Positions 1 through 11,169 are shown, counted from the stretch's first letter. The stretch: DNA of 64,000 nucleotides from Neomicrococcus aestuarii (GCF_014201135.1 NZ_JACHDR010000001.1:1178001-1242000), one strand, 5' to 3'. The notes: generated by a model not told the origin, from the sequence alone. Numbers and translations are program-made.

Positions 1-1
1 G

Positions 2-373
2 CTCCCGCTTCTTCCGGCGGGCTCCAGCATCATCAACACCACGTCGGTGCAGGCCTACAGCCCTTCGCCGAACCTGATTGATTACGCCAGCACCAAGGCC
101 GCCATCAACAATTTCACCAAGGGCCTCGCGCAACAGTTGGCGCCGCGCGGCATCCGCGTGAACGCCGTAGCGCCCGGACCTTTTTGGACTCCGCTCCAAG
201 TCAGCGACGGTCAGCCGAAGGACAAGCTGCCGACGTTCGGCCAAGACACCCCGCTTGGCAGAGCGGGTCAGCCCACCGAGCTGGCGCCTGCCTACGTGTA
301 CTTGGCCTCGGCCGAATCGAGTTACACCACTGGCGCCACCATCAACATCAACGGTGGAAGGCCCACCCCGTAA
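2..373 (+). CDS. SDR family oxidoreductase, C-terminal part (5' end outside window)
   Basis: The open frame runs in from the left edge and ends at TAA 371-373. The visible residues cover the C-terminal half of a classical short-chain dehydrogenase: the strand with the catalytic serine ([10 protein letters not shown]), the active-site YASTK motif with catalytic Tyr and Lys, the [14 protein letters not shown] segment that closes over the nicotinamide, and the terminal GATININGG that is typical of the family. The substrate cannot be told. PGPFWTPLQ and the [14 protein letters not shown] stretch resemble the YhdN/YhxC-like general-stress SDRs, but this is a family impression only. Confidence 0.9.
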   Translation, partial: LPLLPAGSSIINTTSVQAYSPSPNLIDYASTKAAINNFTKGLAQQLAPRGIRVNAVAPGPFWTPLQVSDGQPKDKLPTFGQDTPLGRAGQPTELAPAYVYLASAESSYTTGATININGGRPTP

Positions 374-406
374 CTCACGTGGCGCCCGCCTTGTAAGTGC
401 CGCGGG

Positions 407-967
407 CTAGCGATCCTCAAGCGCGCGTTCGGAATTCTCCGCGCGCTTGAGGCGCCACCACGGGTACAACAGCAGCGCAACCAGAAGACCACCCAATGTG
501 ACCGCGGCAATGACCAGCGCCGCCTGCGGACCCGACACCACGTAGAACACCAAACAAATCGCGCTGGCCATCAACAGGCCCACGAGCCACAGCACCAGGC
601 GCAAAATGAGGTGCCCGGAGTCCACCAGCTGATACTTCAAGTGCCGACCGAAGAACTCGCGGTGCAGCGCGACGGGAATCAACATGAACACAATGGTCAG
701 CCCGGCGAGCATCATGGTGCCCAAATAGAGGTTCACGCCCAGTGGGTCCAACTCCCCGAAACGGGCTTGGAAGGGCAACGTCAACAAGAAGCCTGCGATC
801 AGTTGCACTCCGGTCTGCATGACTCGCAGCTCTTGGAGAATATCCGTCCACTGGCGGTCACTCTTCTCCGACGGCGTCTCATGCCGACCCGACGTGGCAT
901 CAAGCGAAGAGTCATGCAATGGGGAGCGGCCTTGGTCCTCGCTTCGCTCGTGATCCGAAGTATCCAT
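407..967 (-). CDS. DUF6328 family membrane protein
   Basis: This 186-residue protein has a charged, Ser/Thr-rich cytoplasmic N-terminus (residues 1-40) and four likely membrane segments near residues 53-70, 80-101, 119-144 and 146-170, followed by a short basic tail. The segment WTDILQELRVMQTGVQLIAGFLL is typical of the DUF6328 family, which is common in Micrococcales and is sometimes labelled a sodium:proton antiporter without experimental support. It is transcribed away from glgP and toward the SDR gene. The function is unknown. Confidence 0.7.
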   Translation of the reverse strand: MDTSDHERSEDQGRSPLHDSSLDATSGRHETPSEKSDRQWTDILQELRVMQTGVQLIAGFLLTLPFQARFGELDPLGVNLYLGTMMLAGLTIVFMLIPVALHREFFGRHLKYQLVDSGHLILRLVLWLVGLLMASAICLVFYVVSGPQAALVIAAVTLGGLLVALLLYPWWRLKRAENSERALEDR

Positions 968-1049
968 AACGCTCCCGCATTTCTAGCCCTGACCTGACAA
1001 TCACTTCAGTGTAGGTGCGTGCGCGAGGTAGATGGAGACACTTTCAATG

Positions 1050-1065
1050 TGTGTTCGGAGTCACA
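1050..1065 (+). promoter_or_regulatory. CRP/GlxR-like site upstream of glgP
   Basis: TGTGT, six bases, then TCACA: one mismatch from the TGTGA-N6-TCACA consensus of CRP-family regulators such as GlxR. It sits about 40 bases upstream of the glgP start. A -10-like TACTAG at 1087-1092 lies only 11 bases before the GTG and no ribosome binding site is visible, so the transcript may be nearly leaderless. The regulator is inferred, not present in the window. Confidence 0.35.
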
Positions 1066-1103
1066 CTGCGAGTCTTGGGGTTTGTGTACTAGCGTTGTGA
1101 CTC

Positions 1104-3713
1104 GTGAAGGCTATTCGACGTTTTACCGTACGCACCGTCCTCCCGGCAGCGATCAGTGGCCTTGGCCATCTGGCCTCGAACTTGCGCTGGTCCTGGCATG
1201 AGCCAACCGCGCAGTTGTTCCACGATCTAGACCCGGACGCCTACCAGGCCGTCGGTGGAGATCCCGTGGCACTGCTGGGCCAGTTCGACCGCGCGAAGCT
1301 TGACGCGCTCGCCGCTGATGCATCCATCGTGGAGCGCGTCACGCAGCTAACCGCCGATCTGGACCGCTACCTGACCGAGCCCCGCTGGTGCCAGTCCTTG
1401 GGCGACACCGCCCCGAAGTCCATCGCTTATTTCTCCCCTGAGTACGGCATTACCGCGGCGCTCCCCCAGTACTCCGGCGGCCTCGGCATCCTTGCCGGTG
1501 ACCACCTGAAGTCCGCGAGCGACCTTGGCGTCCCGATTGTGGCCGTCGGCTTGCTGTACCAGGCTGGATACTTCAAGCAGGCACTGTCTCGCGATGCTTG
1601 GCAGCAAGAGTCCTACCCCGTGCTGGATCCGGACGGCTTGCCGCTTTCTCTTTTGCGCGAAGCTGATGGCTCGCCTTCTGTAGTTTCCTTGCCGTTGCCA
1701 GACGGGCGTCACTTGAACGCTTACATTTGGCGCGCCGACGTGGGCCGTGTGCCGTTGTTGCTGTTGGATTCGAATATCCCGAATAACGACGACGCAGCTC
1801 GCCAAATCACTGACCGCCTGTATGGCGGCGGTGGAGATCACCGTCTCCAGCAAGAATTGCTTTTGGGCATGGGCGGCGTGAAGGCACTGCGAACCTTCTC
1901 CCGTTTGACCGGTGCACCAGCACCCGAGGTCTTCCACACGAACGAGGGCCACGCTGGCTTCTTGGGCATCGAGCGCATCCGCGAGCTCATGGATTATGGA
2001 CTCTCCTGGGGCGAGGCGTTGACCGCGGTTCGCGCGTCCACCGTGTTCACGACTCACACGCCAGTTCCTGCCGGTATTGACCGTTTCCAGGCGCTCCAAG
2101 TGGGTCACTTCTTCCGCGCTGGACTGGCTCCCAACGTGCCGCTGGAAAGCATCCTTGCGCTCGGCGCTGAGAACTACGAAGGCGGCGATCCCGCGACCTT
2201 CAACATGGCCGTCATGGGCTTGCGCCTTGGACAGCGTGCCAACGGTGTTGCGAAGCTGCACGGCAAGGTGTCTCGTTCTATGTTCTCCGGACTGTGGAGC
2301 GGATTCGACGTTGATGAGGTACCGATCGCTTCGGTCACCAACGGCGTTCATGTTCCTACCTGGGTAGATCCCAAGATTGCCGAATTCGCGGCAACTCACT
2401 TTGGCCGTTCAGCTGTCTCCGATGGCGACTGGTCCCGTGCTGCCGACGTGGATGACGCTGAGCTTTGGGGCTTGCGCCGTGAACTGCGCGTCCAGCTCAT
2501 CGAGGATGTGCGGGCACGTTTGCGCGCATCGTGGATCAAGCGCGGCGCGTCCGACGCTGAACTCGAGTGGACCAAGAACGTCTTTGATCCGGACGTCCTG
2601 ACCATCGGTTTTGCTCGTCGCGTGCCAACCTACAAGCGTTTGACGCTCATGTTGCGCGATCCTGACCGTTTGAAGCGCATCCTGCTGCACCCGGAGCACC
2701 CAGTCCAGATTGTGGTGGCTGGAAAGTCCCACCCGGCTGATGAAGCCGGAAAGAAGATGATCCAGGACCTGGTTCGCTTCACGGACGATCCCGAAGTGCG
2801 TCACCGCATTGTGTTCTTGCCGAACTATGACATGAAGATGGCGCGCACGCTCTTCCCCGGTTGCGACGTGTGGTTGAACAACCCGCTGCGTCCGTTGGAA
2901 GCCTGTGGAACGTCCGGCATGAAGGCCGCCATCAACGGCGCCCTCAACCTATCCGTCCTCGATGGCTGGTGGGATGAGATGTACGACGGCGAAAACGGCT
3001 GGGCCATCCCTACCGCACCGAACGGCACCTCCTCCGAAGCCCGCGATGACTTCGAGGCCTCCGCGCTTTACACCCTCATTGAGAACACGGTGGCGCCACG
3101 CTTCTACGGAACCGAGACCACGGAGAACGCCGGGGCAGCCGGACCGTCCGAGCACGGCACGGCTGGTACGGAGTTGCCGCACACGTGGATTCACATGATC
3201 AAGCACACGCTGAGCGATCTGGGACCAAAGGTTTCCGCAACCCGCATGGTGCAGGATTACGTGAACCAGCTCTACATTCCAGCAACTGAGGCTGGCCGCA
3301 AGGCATCTGCTGACGAATTCGCTGCCGCTCGCGAGCTCTCGCACTACATTGATCGCGTGCGCGGAAGCTTCCGCAACGTCCATGTGGAGCACGTTGAGTC
3401 CGTGGGCATCGATGAAGAACCGAGCCTGGGCGATACGTTCCGCATCAACGCGTACGTGCGCCTGGCGGACCTCGCCCCGGAAGAGGTGGAGGTTCAGGTG
3501 CTTTCCGGAACGGTCTCCGTCAACGATGACCTCGAGGACACCACCACCCACACCCTTGAGCTTTCGCAGCCGTTGGGTGAGGGACGATTCCTGTACTCGA
3601 TGGACATGACGCTCAACCACTCCGGTTCCTTCGGCTACGGCGTGCGCATTGTTCCTGCACACCGACTCTTGGCCTCATCCGCCGAGCTCGGACTCGTAGA
3701 GAACGCTCGCTAA
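1104..3713 (+). CDS. glgP: Alpha-glucan (glycogen/maltodextrin) phosphorylase
   Basis: Releases glucose-1-phosphate from alpha-1,4-glucans using PLP in the cytoplasm. At 869 residues it belongs to the short alpha-glucan phosphorylase type of actinobacteria rather than the E. coli GlgP/MalP type. The PLP-binding stretch EACGTSGMKAA is present, with the Schiff-base lysine near residue 607; AYFSPEYGI and GGLGILAGDH near the N-terminus and EVFHTNEGHAGF are family signatures. The GTG start gives the expected MKAIRRFTVRTVLP N-terminus but has no clear Shine-Dalgarno. With glgX (4960-7197, opposite strand) it makes a glycogen-breakdown pair. A CRP-like site precedes it. Confidence 0.95.
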   Translation: MKAIRRFTVRTVLPAAISGLGHLASNLRWSWHEPTAQLFHDLDPDAYQAVGGDPVALLGQFDRAKLDALAADASIVERVTQLTADLDRYLTEPRWCQSLGDTAPKSIAYFSPEYGITAALPQYSGGLGILAGDHLKSASDLGVPIVAVGLLYQAGYFKQALSRDAWQQESYPVLDPDGLPLSLLREADGSPSVVSLPLPDGRHLNAYIWRADVGRVPLLLLDSNIPNNDDAARQITDRLYGGGGDHRLQQELLLGMGGVKALRTFSRLTGAPAPEVFHTNEGHAGFLGIERIRELMDYGLSWGEALTAVRASTVFTTHTPVPAGIDRFQALQVGHFFRAGLAPNVPLESILALGAENYEGGDPATFNMAVMGLRLGQRANGVAKLHGKVSRSMFSGLWSGFDVDEVPIASVTNGVHVPTWVDPKIAEFAATHFGRSAVSDGDWSRAADVDDAELWGLRRELRVQLIEDVRARLRASWIKRGASDAELEWTKNVFDPDVLTIGFARRVPTYKRLTLMLRDPDRLKRILLHPEHPVQIVVAGKSHPADEAGKKMIQDLVRFTDDPEVRHRIVFLPNYDMKMARTLFPGCDVWLNNPLRPLEACGTSGMKAAINGALNLSVLDGWWDEMYDGENGWAIPTAPNGTSSEARDDFEASALYTLIENTVAPRFYGTETTENAGAAGPSEHGTAGTELPHTWIHMIKHTLSDLGPKVSATRMVQDYVNQLYIPATEAGRKASADEFAAARELSHYIDRVRGSFRNVHVEHVESVGIDEEPSLGDTFRINAYVRLADLAPEEVEVQVLSGTVSVNDDLEDTTTHTLELSQPLGEGRFLYSMDMTLNHSGSFGYGVRIVPAHRLLASSAELGLVENAR

Positions 3714-3734
3714 GCTCCATAACTGCCCTAAAAC

Positions 3735-3772
3735 ACGAAGGTGCCGCTTCCCGTGGGAAGCGGCACCTTCGT
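3735..3772. terminator. Strong hairpin between glgP and bdhA-like gene
   Basis: ACGAAGGTGCCGCTTCCC pairs with GGGAAGCGGCACCTTCGT around a two-base loop. It lies between convergent genes and can serve both; runs of A before it and T-rich sequence after it are short. Confidence 0.75.
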
Positions 3773-3809
3773 ATGGACCGCATGAGATGCTCGATCGCGA
3801 AAAAAGCAG

Positions 3810-4871
3810 TTATGCCTTTGGGTTCACGATGATCTTCACGTGATGCTCGTTGTTGTTAATGAGCTGCTCGAAGCCACCGGAAACGAGTTCGTCCAAACCG
3901 ATGCGGCCCGTGATGAACGGAGCAAGGTCAAGCTTTCCGCTCTGAACCAGGGCAATGGTGTCTGGATGATCCCCTGCATAACCAATAGTGCCGCGAAGGT
4001 CGATTTCCTTCAGGACAATCTTCGGCATGTCAACGGCTGGCTTGTGACCCCAGATAGACACGTTGACCACCACACCGCCCGGCTTCACAGCGTCCAGCAA
4101 CATATCCAAGACAACGGGAACGGATGAGCATTCGAAGCCCACATCAGCGCCCTTGCCGCCGGTGAGTTCGCGAACCTTTTCCGCCACGTTGACTTCGCGT
4201 GGATCGAAGACGTCGTCCGCGACGCCGGTTTCACGGGCCTTGGCCTTTCGTGCCTCAGACAATTCGGAGATGTACACCGTGAGTCCCTCGGCCTTGAGCA
4301 CAGCAGCCGTGAGCAAGCCGATGGGGCCGGCACCGCCCACAATGGCGACCTGTCCAGCTTTAGCCTCGGAACGAACGAAGGCGTGGTGGCCCACGGACAA
4401 CGGCTCAATCAGAGCCGCCTGATCAAGTGGGATGTCGCCAATAGGGTGGACCCAGCGGCGCTTCACCACAATCTTCTCGGAGAGTCCGCCACCACGGCCG
4501 CCAAGGCCAATAAAGTTCATGTCCTTGGACAAGTGGTACGACTGTCCCTTGGAAGTGTCTACGTCGTCGTTAATGATGTAGGGCTCCACCACAACGTTCT
4601 CGCCGACCTTCAGGTCCGTGACGCCTTCACCCAGAGCGGTCACCGTGCCGGAGAATTCGTGCCCCAACGTCACGGGAGCGGATTCGCCGGAAATAGGATG
4701 CGGATGTCCTGCTGGCGGAACGAAGATTGGTCCTTCAAGGTATTCGTGCAAGTCAGTGCCGCAAATGCCGCACCAAGCAACTTCGATTTCAACCGTTCCC
4801 GGCAACAATTCCATTTCTGGAATGTCCTCGATGCGGATGTCTTTCTGATCGTAATAACGTGCTGCCCTCAT
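3810..4871 (-). CDS. 2,3-butanediol dehydrogenase-like zinc alcohol dehydrogenase
   Basis: A 353-residue medium-chain dehydrogenase, closest in pattern to (R,R)-butanediol/acetoin dehydrogenases (GICGTDLHEYLEGP motif). Catalytic zinc ligands are visible: Cys37 in CGICGTD, His71-Glu72 in GHEFSG and Glu156 in LIEPLSVGHH. The Rossmann glycine motif is VGGAGPIGLL near residue 178. Oddly, the lobe that normally holds four cysteines for the structural zinc (about residues 97-118) has no cysteine: it reads EPYIINDDVDTSKG and onward. It is transcribed in the same direction as glgX, 88 bases downstream of the hairpin-containing gap. A role in acetoin/butanediol interconversion is a family inference. 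Confidence 0.85.
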   Translation of the reverse strand: MRAARYYDQKDIRIEDIPEMELLPGTVEIEVAWCGICGTDLHEYLEGPIFVPPAGHPHPISGESAPVTLGHEFSGTVTALGEGVTDLKVGENVVVEPYIINDDVDTSKGQSYHLSKDMNFIGLGGRGGGLSEKIVVKRRWVHPIGDIPLDQAALIEPLSVGHHAFVRSEAKAGQVAIVGGAGPIGLLTAAVLKAEGLTVYISELSEARKAKARETGVADDVFDPREVNVAEKVRELTGGKGADVGFECSSVPVVLDMLLDAVKPGGVVVNVSIWGHKPAVDMPKIVLKEIDLRGTIGYAGDHPDTIALVQSGKLDLAPFITGRIGLDELVSGGFEQLINNNEHHVKIIVNPKA

Positions 4872-4902
4872 GAATTCTCCTTAGAACTGCGTCTATATGA
4901 AT

Positions 4903-4925
4903 CGTCCGCGGCACGGCCGCGGACG
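4903..4925 (-). terminator. Perfect 10-bp hairpin downstream of glgX
   Basis: CGTCCGCGGC and GCCGCGGACG form a perfect ten-base stem with a three-base loop in the glgX-bdhA gap. There is no clear T-run on the minus strand, so termination is plausible but not certain. Confidence 0.45.
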
Positions 4926-4959
4926 GCCAACAAACCAATCGTTGTTTGACTCTTTAACC

Positions 4960-7197
4960 CTATCCTCGGAAGATCAGGATGCTATTTCCTTCAACACGAA
5001 TCTTGTCGCCCGTCATGTACTTCTCGCCCTTGCGAGGCACAAACACCGCGTCGTCGCCCTGCGTCGCACGCAGTATCTCGCGTTCCACTTCGCGGTGCAT
5101 GCGCGAACCGTGAACGCCGTCTGGATCTTCGGGATAGTTGATCTTGGACGTGGCAAAGCGCAACTCATACGTGGTGATTTCGCGGCGCGAAGGACGGAAG
5201 TCAGCAAACTCTTCCAATCGCGGCAACGTAACCGTGGTGGCATCCAAGCGGCCATTCATGATGACCAGGCCGTCGAGTTTGCCGTCGGTGGAACCCATGA
5301 GCAACTGCACCACACGAGTTTGGTTATCAGACCACTCGTGTTCCGGCATCGGCTCGCCGCGCTCGTTGAACCAGAGCAAGTAGCTCTGTTCTTCTTGAGT
5401 GGGGTAGTTGTACGGCTGGTTGCCAAGGAAGTCGTTGCGCAGCCGAATCATGCGTCGCGTGACATCGAACATCGCCTGCTGGTCATCATCCCAGGACCAG
5501 TCCAGCCAGTTCAGCTCGTTGTCCTGACAGTAAGCGTTGTTGTTGCCGAACTGCGTCTTGCCCATTTCGTCACCCGCGGTGATCATCGGGACGCCGAGGC
5601 TCATCAAGAGCGTGGCCATGACGTTGGACTGCGTCTTCAAGCGCTCCGCACGGATCACGGTGTCGCCGGTATGGCCTTCCACTCCGTGGTTGTAGCTGCG
5701 GTTGTGGTTGTGACCGTCGCGGTTCTGCTCGCCGTTGGCTTCATTGTGCTTGCGGTCAAAGGAGACCAAGTCGCGCAGCGTGAAGCCGTCGTGTGCCGTG
5801 ACAAAGTTGATGCTCGCGAGCGTTCCGCGCCCGGAGCCTGCAAACAAGTCACGTGAGCCAGCCAAGCATCCAGCCAAGCGAGCCACGGATTCACCGTGTC
5901 CACCAGCGTTCAGATGTCCACGGTCAGCCACCCAGAAGTCACGCACGGTGTCCCGGTAGCGGTCATTCCAGTCCGCGAATCCGCGTGGGAAGTGACCGGT
6001 CTGCCATCCGCCCATGGAGACGTCCCACGGTTCGGCAATAAGTTTGGTGTTTGCGAGCACGCTGTCCGCAAGCGCGGCCACCAAGAATGGGTGTCGCGGC
6101 GAGAAGTGGTGGTTCTCATCGCGAGCCAAGGACACGGCCAGGTCAAAGCGGAAACCATCGACGTGGTATTCCTCCACCCAGTACCGCAGCGAGTCCAGCG
6201 CCATGCGAATCACAGCAGGATCGGCGAAGTTCAAGGTGTTACCGCAGCCGGTGGTGTCTAGATAGCGGCCGTCGTGATCGTGACGGTAGTAGTGCGAATC
6301 GCCCAGCCCACGCCAGCACAGTGGCGGCTGGTCCTTGCCACCCTCGGCGGTGTGGTTGAACACAACGTCCATGACTACTTCAATACCGGCCGCGTGAAGG
6401 AGCTTGATCATGCCCTTGAGCTCGGCCTGCACCGCGTGCTGTCCCGCAGCTTGCGCGCTGGCGGAGGCGTACTCGGTGTGCGGCGCGAAGAAGCCCAGAG
6501 TGTTGTAGCCCCAATAGTTGGGCAGGCCCAGCTCCTGGAGGTGCTGCTCATCCGTGTGGAAGTGGATCGGCAGCAGCTGCACTGTGGTGACGCCCAAGGA
6601 CTTCAAGTGCGAAATCATGGCATCGGACGCGAGCCCGGCGTAGGTGCCGCGCAAGTGTTCGGGCACGTCAGGGTGCAACTGTGTCATGCCCTTGACGTGA
6701 GCCTCGTAAATGACGGTTGTACGCCACGGCACGCGAGGTGCGATGTCCCCAGACCAATCAAAATCGGTAGAAACGTACTCGTTGACGTAAGCTGCGTCGT
6801 CGTAATCCTCATCCAAGGATTCAACACGCACAATGGCGCGGCCGTAAGGATCCAACAGGAGCTGGCCGCTCGACGGAAGCTCCGCGCCACCCTCCCAGAA
6901 GGCGTAACGGGCGCCAAAGCGCAGTTCAGGAACGATTCCGTGGAACACACCATCCGTGTTTTCCAGCAGCGGGAAGCGACGCCACTGGCCCGCCGGATCC
7001 GTGTACACAATGTCCAGAGCCTGCAAGCCGGGCGCGAACACGCTGACATTCACGGCGTCCATCACGCCGTGATCATGGAATTTTTGTACGACGCCGCGGC
7101 TCGGGTTAACGGGGCTAATCCCCAGTGGGTAGGGGCGTGAGTACTGCCCCTGCGCCTCCGCAATACTGAGCGCCGCTTCCTGACGAAACCTGATCAT
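4960..7197 (-). CDS. glgX: Glycogen debranching enzyme GlgX
   Basis: A GH13 isoamylase-type enzyme that cleaves alpha-1,6 branches of phosphorylase-limit glycogen. The 745-residue protein has the N-terminal carbohydrate-binding domain (about residues 15-125) and the barrel motifs DVVFNH (277-282), VDGFRFD with nucleophile Asp352, the acid Glu389 in LIAEPWD, and VTAHDGF. Length is normal for bacterial GlgX. The start at 7197 is two bases from the rlmB stop (7200), so glgX may be co-transcribed with rlmB or use a promoter inside it. It complements glgP on the other strand. Confidence 0.95.
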   Translation of the reverse strand: MIRFRQEAALSIAEAQGQYSRPYPLGISPVNPSRGVVQKFHDHGVMDAVNVSVFAPGLQALDIVYTDPAGQWRRFPLLENTDGVFHGIVPELRFGARYAFWEGGAELPSSGQLLLDPYGRAIVRVESLDEDYDDAAYVNEYVSTDFDWSGDIAPRVPWRTTVIYEAHVKGMTQLHPDVPEHLRGTYAGLASDAMISHLKSLGVTTVQLLPIHFHTDEQHLQELGLPNYWGYNTLGFFAPHTEYASASAQAAGQHAVQAELKGMIKLLHAAGIEVVMDVVFNHTAEGGKDQPPLCWRGLGDSHYYRHDHDGRYLDTTGCGNTLNFADPAVIRMALDSLRYWVEEYHVDGFRFDLAVSLARDENHHFSPRHPFLVAALADSVLANTKLIAEPWDVSMGGWQTGHFPRGFADWNDRYRDTVRDFWVADRGHLNAGGHGESVARLAGCLAGSRDLFAGSGRGTLASINFVTAHDGFTLRDLVSFDRKHNEANGEQNRDGHNHNRSYNHGVEGHTGDTVIRAERLKTQSNVMATLLMSLGVPMITAGDEMGKTQFGNNNAYCQDNELNWLDWSWDDDQQAMFDVTRRMIRLRNDFLGNQPYNYPTQEEQSYLLWFNERGEPMPEHEWSDNQTRVVQLLMGSTDGKLDGLVIMNGRLDATTVTLPRLEEFADFRPSRREITTYELRFATSKINYPEDPDGVHGSRMHREVEREILRATQGDDAVFVPRKGEKYMTGDKIRVEGNSILIFRG

Positions 7198-7199
7198 GC

Positions 7200-8174
7200 T
7201 TAGCCCTGGAAGCCACGCTTCCGCGCGACCTCATACAGTGAGATGCCCACGGCCATCGACGCGTTGAGCGATTCCGTGGAGGCGTGAATAGGGATGGAGA
7301 CAATCTGATCGCAGTTCTCGGCGACAAGTCGGGACAAGCCCTTGCCTTCTGCACCCACCACGACGCACAACGGTTCGTTGGCGAGCGTGAGGTCCGGAAG
7401 GGAAACGGAACCGCCACCATCGAGGCCAATCACGAAGATGCCCTCTTCTTTGGCGTCCTTGAGCAGGTTGTTCAAGTTTGTTGCGCGAGCCACAGGAACT
7501 CGGGCTGCAGCACCGGCCGCGGTCTTCCACGCCGACGCGGTCATGCCAGCGGATCGACGCTCTGGGGTCAACACTGCGGTGCCACCGAAAGCGGCAACCG
7601 AACGAATGATGGCACCCAAGTTACGTGGATCGGTGATGCCGTCCAGCGCCACAAACAGCGGTGCCTTGCGCATGTAGCCCTTCTGCCACTTGACCATGGT
7701 CTCTGCCACGAGATCGTGTGCGTCAGGGTAGTTGTAGGGCGGGACCTGAAGCGCGAGGCCCTGGTGCACGGCGTCATCCGTCATGCGATCAAGCTCTGGC
7801 TTGCCGGTCTCCAGCACGGGGATACCGCGTTCTGCGGCGATCTTCAGCGCTTCGCGCACGCGATCATCCATCTGGACGCGCGTGGCCATGTAAAGAGCCT
7901 TCGCGGGGATGTCCGCGCGAAGTGCTTCAACTACCGAGTTGCGGCCGGTGACGAGCTCTTCAGAGCTGCGCAGGCGGCTAGAACGGTTGGTGGTGTGCTT
8001 CTGAGCGGCGCGGTCACGCAACATCTTCTCGCGGTGAGCCTTGTGATACTCGCGGTCTTCTGCCTTAGGCGTGGGACCTTTACCTTCGAGAGCCTTACGA
8101 CCGTGCCCACCCGTACCGATGGTTGGGCCCTTTTTGTTCTTGCGAACGGCTCCGGGACGCCGGGTTGCGGACAT
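7200..8174 (-). CDS. rlmB: 23S rRNA (guanosine-2'-O-)-methyltransferase RlmB
   Basis: A SpoU/TrmH-class knotted methyltransferase expected to modify G2251 of 23S rRNA. The 324-residue protein has a basic, low-complexity N-terminal extension (about 60 residues) typical of actinobacterial members, a substrate-binding domain beginning at VTGRNSVVEAL, and the SAM knot motifs NLGAIIRSVAAFG, VVGAEGKGLS and SIPIHASTESLNAS. It follows cysS on the same strand across a terminator, the usual actinobacterial neighbourhood (ispD-ispF-cysS-rlmB). Confidence 0.95.
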   Translation of the reverse strand: MSATRRPGAVRKNKKGPTIGTGGHGRKALEGKGPTPKAEDREYHKAHREKMLRDRAAQKHTTNRSSRLRSSEELVTGRNSVVEALRADIPAKALYMATRVQMDDRVREALKIAAERGIPVLETGKPELDRMTDDAVHQGLALQVPPYNYPDAHDLVAETMVKWQKGYMRKAPLFVALDGITDPRNLGAIIRSVAAFGGTAVLTPERRSAGMTASAWKTAAGAAARVPVARATNLNNLLKDAKEEGIFVIGLDGGGSVSLPDLTLANEPLCVVVGAEGKGLSRLVAENCDQIVSIPIHASTESLNASMAVGISLYEVARKRGFQG

Positions 8175-8218
8175 GAGGTATTCCTTGCTTTCGAGGACTT
8201 CTTGAGTGTCACGTTACA

Positions 8219-8253
8219 GAAAAAGGCCGCCGACATGACAGACAGCGGCCTCA
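8219..8253 (-). terminator. Rho-independent terminator after cysS
   Basis: On the minus strand GGCCGC, a 14-base loop and GCGGCC are followed directly by TTTTT. This separates cysS from rlmB. Confidence 0.75.
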
Positions 8254-8266
8254 ATTCTACAGTGGC

Positions 8267-9724
<1,458 letters not shown>

Positions 9725-9768
9725 CGCTCCAGTTTATGGCTTACCGCTGGTTCTTCCCGGCTAAACGG

Positions 9769-10281
9769 TCAGCTTGCGGGTGTTCGGTAGACCAGCGCCG
9801 TAGCGTACGCGGTGATTCCTTGAGCGTTTCCCTCATAGCCCAGTCCGTCCGATGTTGTGGCTGTGACCGTGACGGTGGCGCCGGCCGCATCGCTGAGTGC
9901 GCGGTTTGCTTCTTCGCGGCGGGGTCCAAACTTGGGCCGGTTTCCCACGAATTGGACGGCAACATTGCCGATCTCGAATCCGGCGTCCCGCACAATGCGC
10001 GCAGCTTCCTGCAGTAGCCGAACGCCGGAGGCACCCTTGAATTCCGGGCGCGAGGTCCCGAAGTGAGTCCCCAAATCCCCCACGCCTGCGGCTGAAAACA
10101 GTGCGTCACACGCTGCGTGCGCTACGGCGTCTCCATCCGAGTGCCCACTCAAGGCGCGCTCGCCCGGCCACTCCAGTCCGGCAAGCCACAAGTTCCGTGG
10201 CGTTCCTTGCCCTTCGGGGAGCTCCAGCGCGTCCTCGAAGGCATGCACGTCCACACCGATTCCTACCAACGGAATAATCAC
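9769..10281 (-). CDS. ispF: 2-C-methyl-D-erythritol 2,4-cyclodiphosphate synthase
   Basis: Catalyses ring closure in the MEP isoprenoid pathway. The metal ligands DVHAF and the [11 protein letters not shown] motif are present, as is the [11 protein letters not shown] segment near the C-terminus. The GTG start at 10279-10281 overlaps the TGA of ispD (10278-10280), giving a four-base GTGA coupling; consecutive MEP pathway enzymes are thus translated together. The 170-residue length is normal for actinobacteria. Confidence 0.95.
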   Translation of the reverse strand: MIIPLVGIGVDVHAFEDALELPEGQGTPRNLWLAGLEWPGERALSGHSDGDAVAHAACDALFSAAGVGDLGTHFGTSRPEFKGASGVRLLQEAARIVRDAGFEIGNVAVQFVGNRPKFGPRREEANRALSDAAGATVTVTATTSDGLGYEGNAQGITAYATALVYRTPAS

Positions 10282-11024
10282 TTGTTTCCTCTTTCCAAGA
10301 ATCGAACCATCGTGAGGTCGTGAGCGGTGGTGACTTTGAGAGCTTGTTGTTCGCCGTCAATGACGCGCACGGGTTTGCCGAGGAGCTCAAAGAGCATCGC
10401 CTCATCCGTCGCGGCTTCGCGCTGCTGCGTACTCCACCCCTCCAACACGGCATAAGCCGCGACCAGAGCCTCTCGCGCGAATCCTTGGGGCGTTTGAATA
10501 GCTCGCAACACGGAGCGGTCCACGGTTTCCTCCACGATCCCCGCGATGCTGACCCGCTTCGTGGTGTCCACGACCGGCAGCCCAGGGATCACGGCGTCCT
10601 CCCCGTCATCGAGGGACGCAAGCACCCGCTCGAAGAGGGACGACGACGCAAGCGGACGTGCGGCGTCGTGCACCAGGACATTCTGCGCACCTTCCGCAAG
10701 CCGCACGCCGTTGAGGACCGATTCGGTGCGGGTGGCCCCGCCCTCGGTCACAGATAAGCGGTAGTGATGCTCGCGCGCGAAATTCTCGATGAGGCGGCGG
10801 AAGTCCGGCCGTTGCGGCGGGAGCACAGCGATCAGCCGCACGTCCTCGCGGCGCAAGAAGGCATCGGCAGAACGCAGCGCAGTTTCGAGCATGGTGTGCT
10901 CGCCGATAGGTACCTCGGCTTTGGGGATGCCGTAGCCCAAGCGGGTGCCCTGGCCGGCTGCCACCATAATGACGGCGATGCGCGCAGGTGTTTCCGGGGC
11001 CGGAGGAATTGGCTGATCAGTCAC
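10278..11024 (-). CDS. ispD: 2-C-methyl-D-erythritol 4-phosphate cytidylyltransferase
   Basis: Attaches CMP to methylerythritol phosphate in the MEP pathway. The nucleotide-binding loop appears as [17 protein letters not shown], and [11 protein letters not shown] and the [16 protein letters not shown] stretch are family signatures. It is 248 residues, slightly long at the N-terminus; the true start may be the internal methionine at IAVIMVAAG. It is coupled to ispF through a GTGA overlap and lies downstream of carD, as in many Micrococcales. Confidence 0.95.
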   Translation of the reverse strand: MTDQPIPPAPETPARIAVIMVAAGQGTRLGYGIPKAEVPIGEHTMLETALRSADAFLRREDVRLIAVLPPQRPDFRRLIENFAREHHYRLSVTEGGATRTESVLNGVRLAEGAQNVLVHDAARPLASSSLFERVLASLDDGEDAVIPGLPVVDTTKRVSIAGIVEETVDRSVLRAIQTPQGFAREALVAAYAVLEGWSTQQREAATDEAMLFELLGKPVRVIDGEQQALKVTTAHDLTMVRFLERGNK

Positions 11025-11111
11025 GGATCCATCCTATGAGTGCCGCGCGTGAGCGCTGGGCACCATCGGAGCCGTTCTCAGCGAGGGAAGCTTAAAGACG
11101 TGGATGTAGCA

Positions 11112-11153
11112 AAGCGGCGGCCCTTCGACGTGGAGTCGAATGGGCCGCCGCTT
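11112..11153 (-). terminator. Hairpin after carD
   Basis: AAGCGGCGGCCC and GGGCCGCCGCTT form a long GC-rich stem; an inner TTCGAC/GTCGAA pairing extends it. On the minus strand it follows the carD stop and separates carD from ispD. Confidence 0.7.
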
Positions 11154-11169
11154 GCAGCTAGAAATCTAT

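Noticed and set aside
1347-2399. 350-codon antisense frame in glgP
   Set aside because: Shadow of the highly conserved phosphorylase gene on the other strand.
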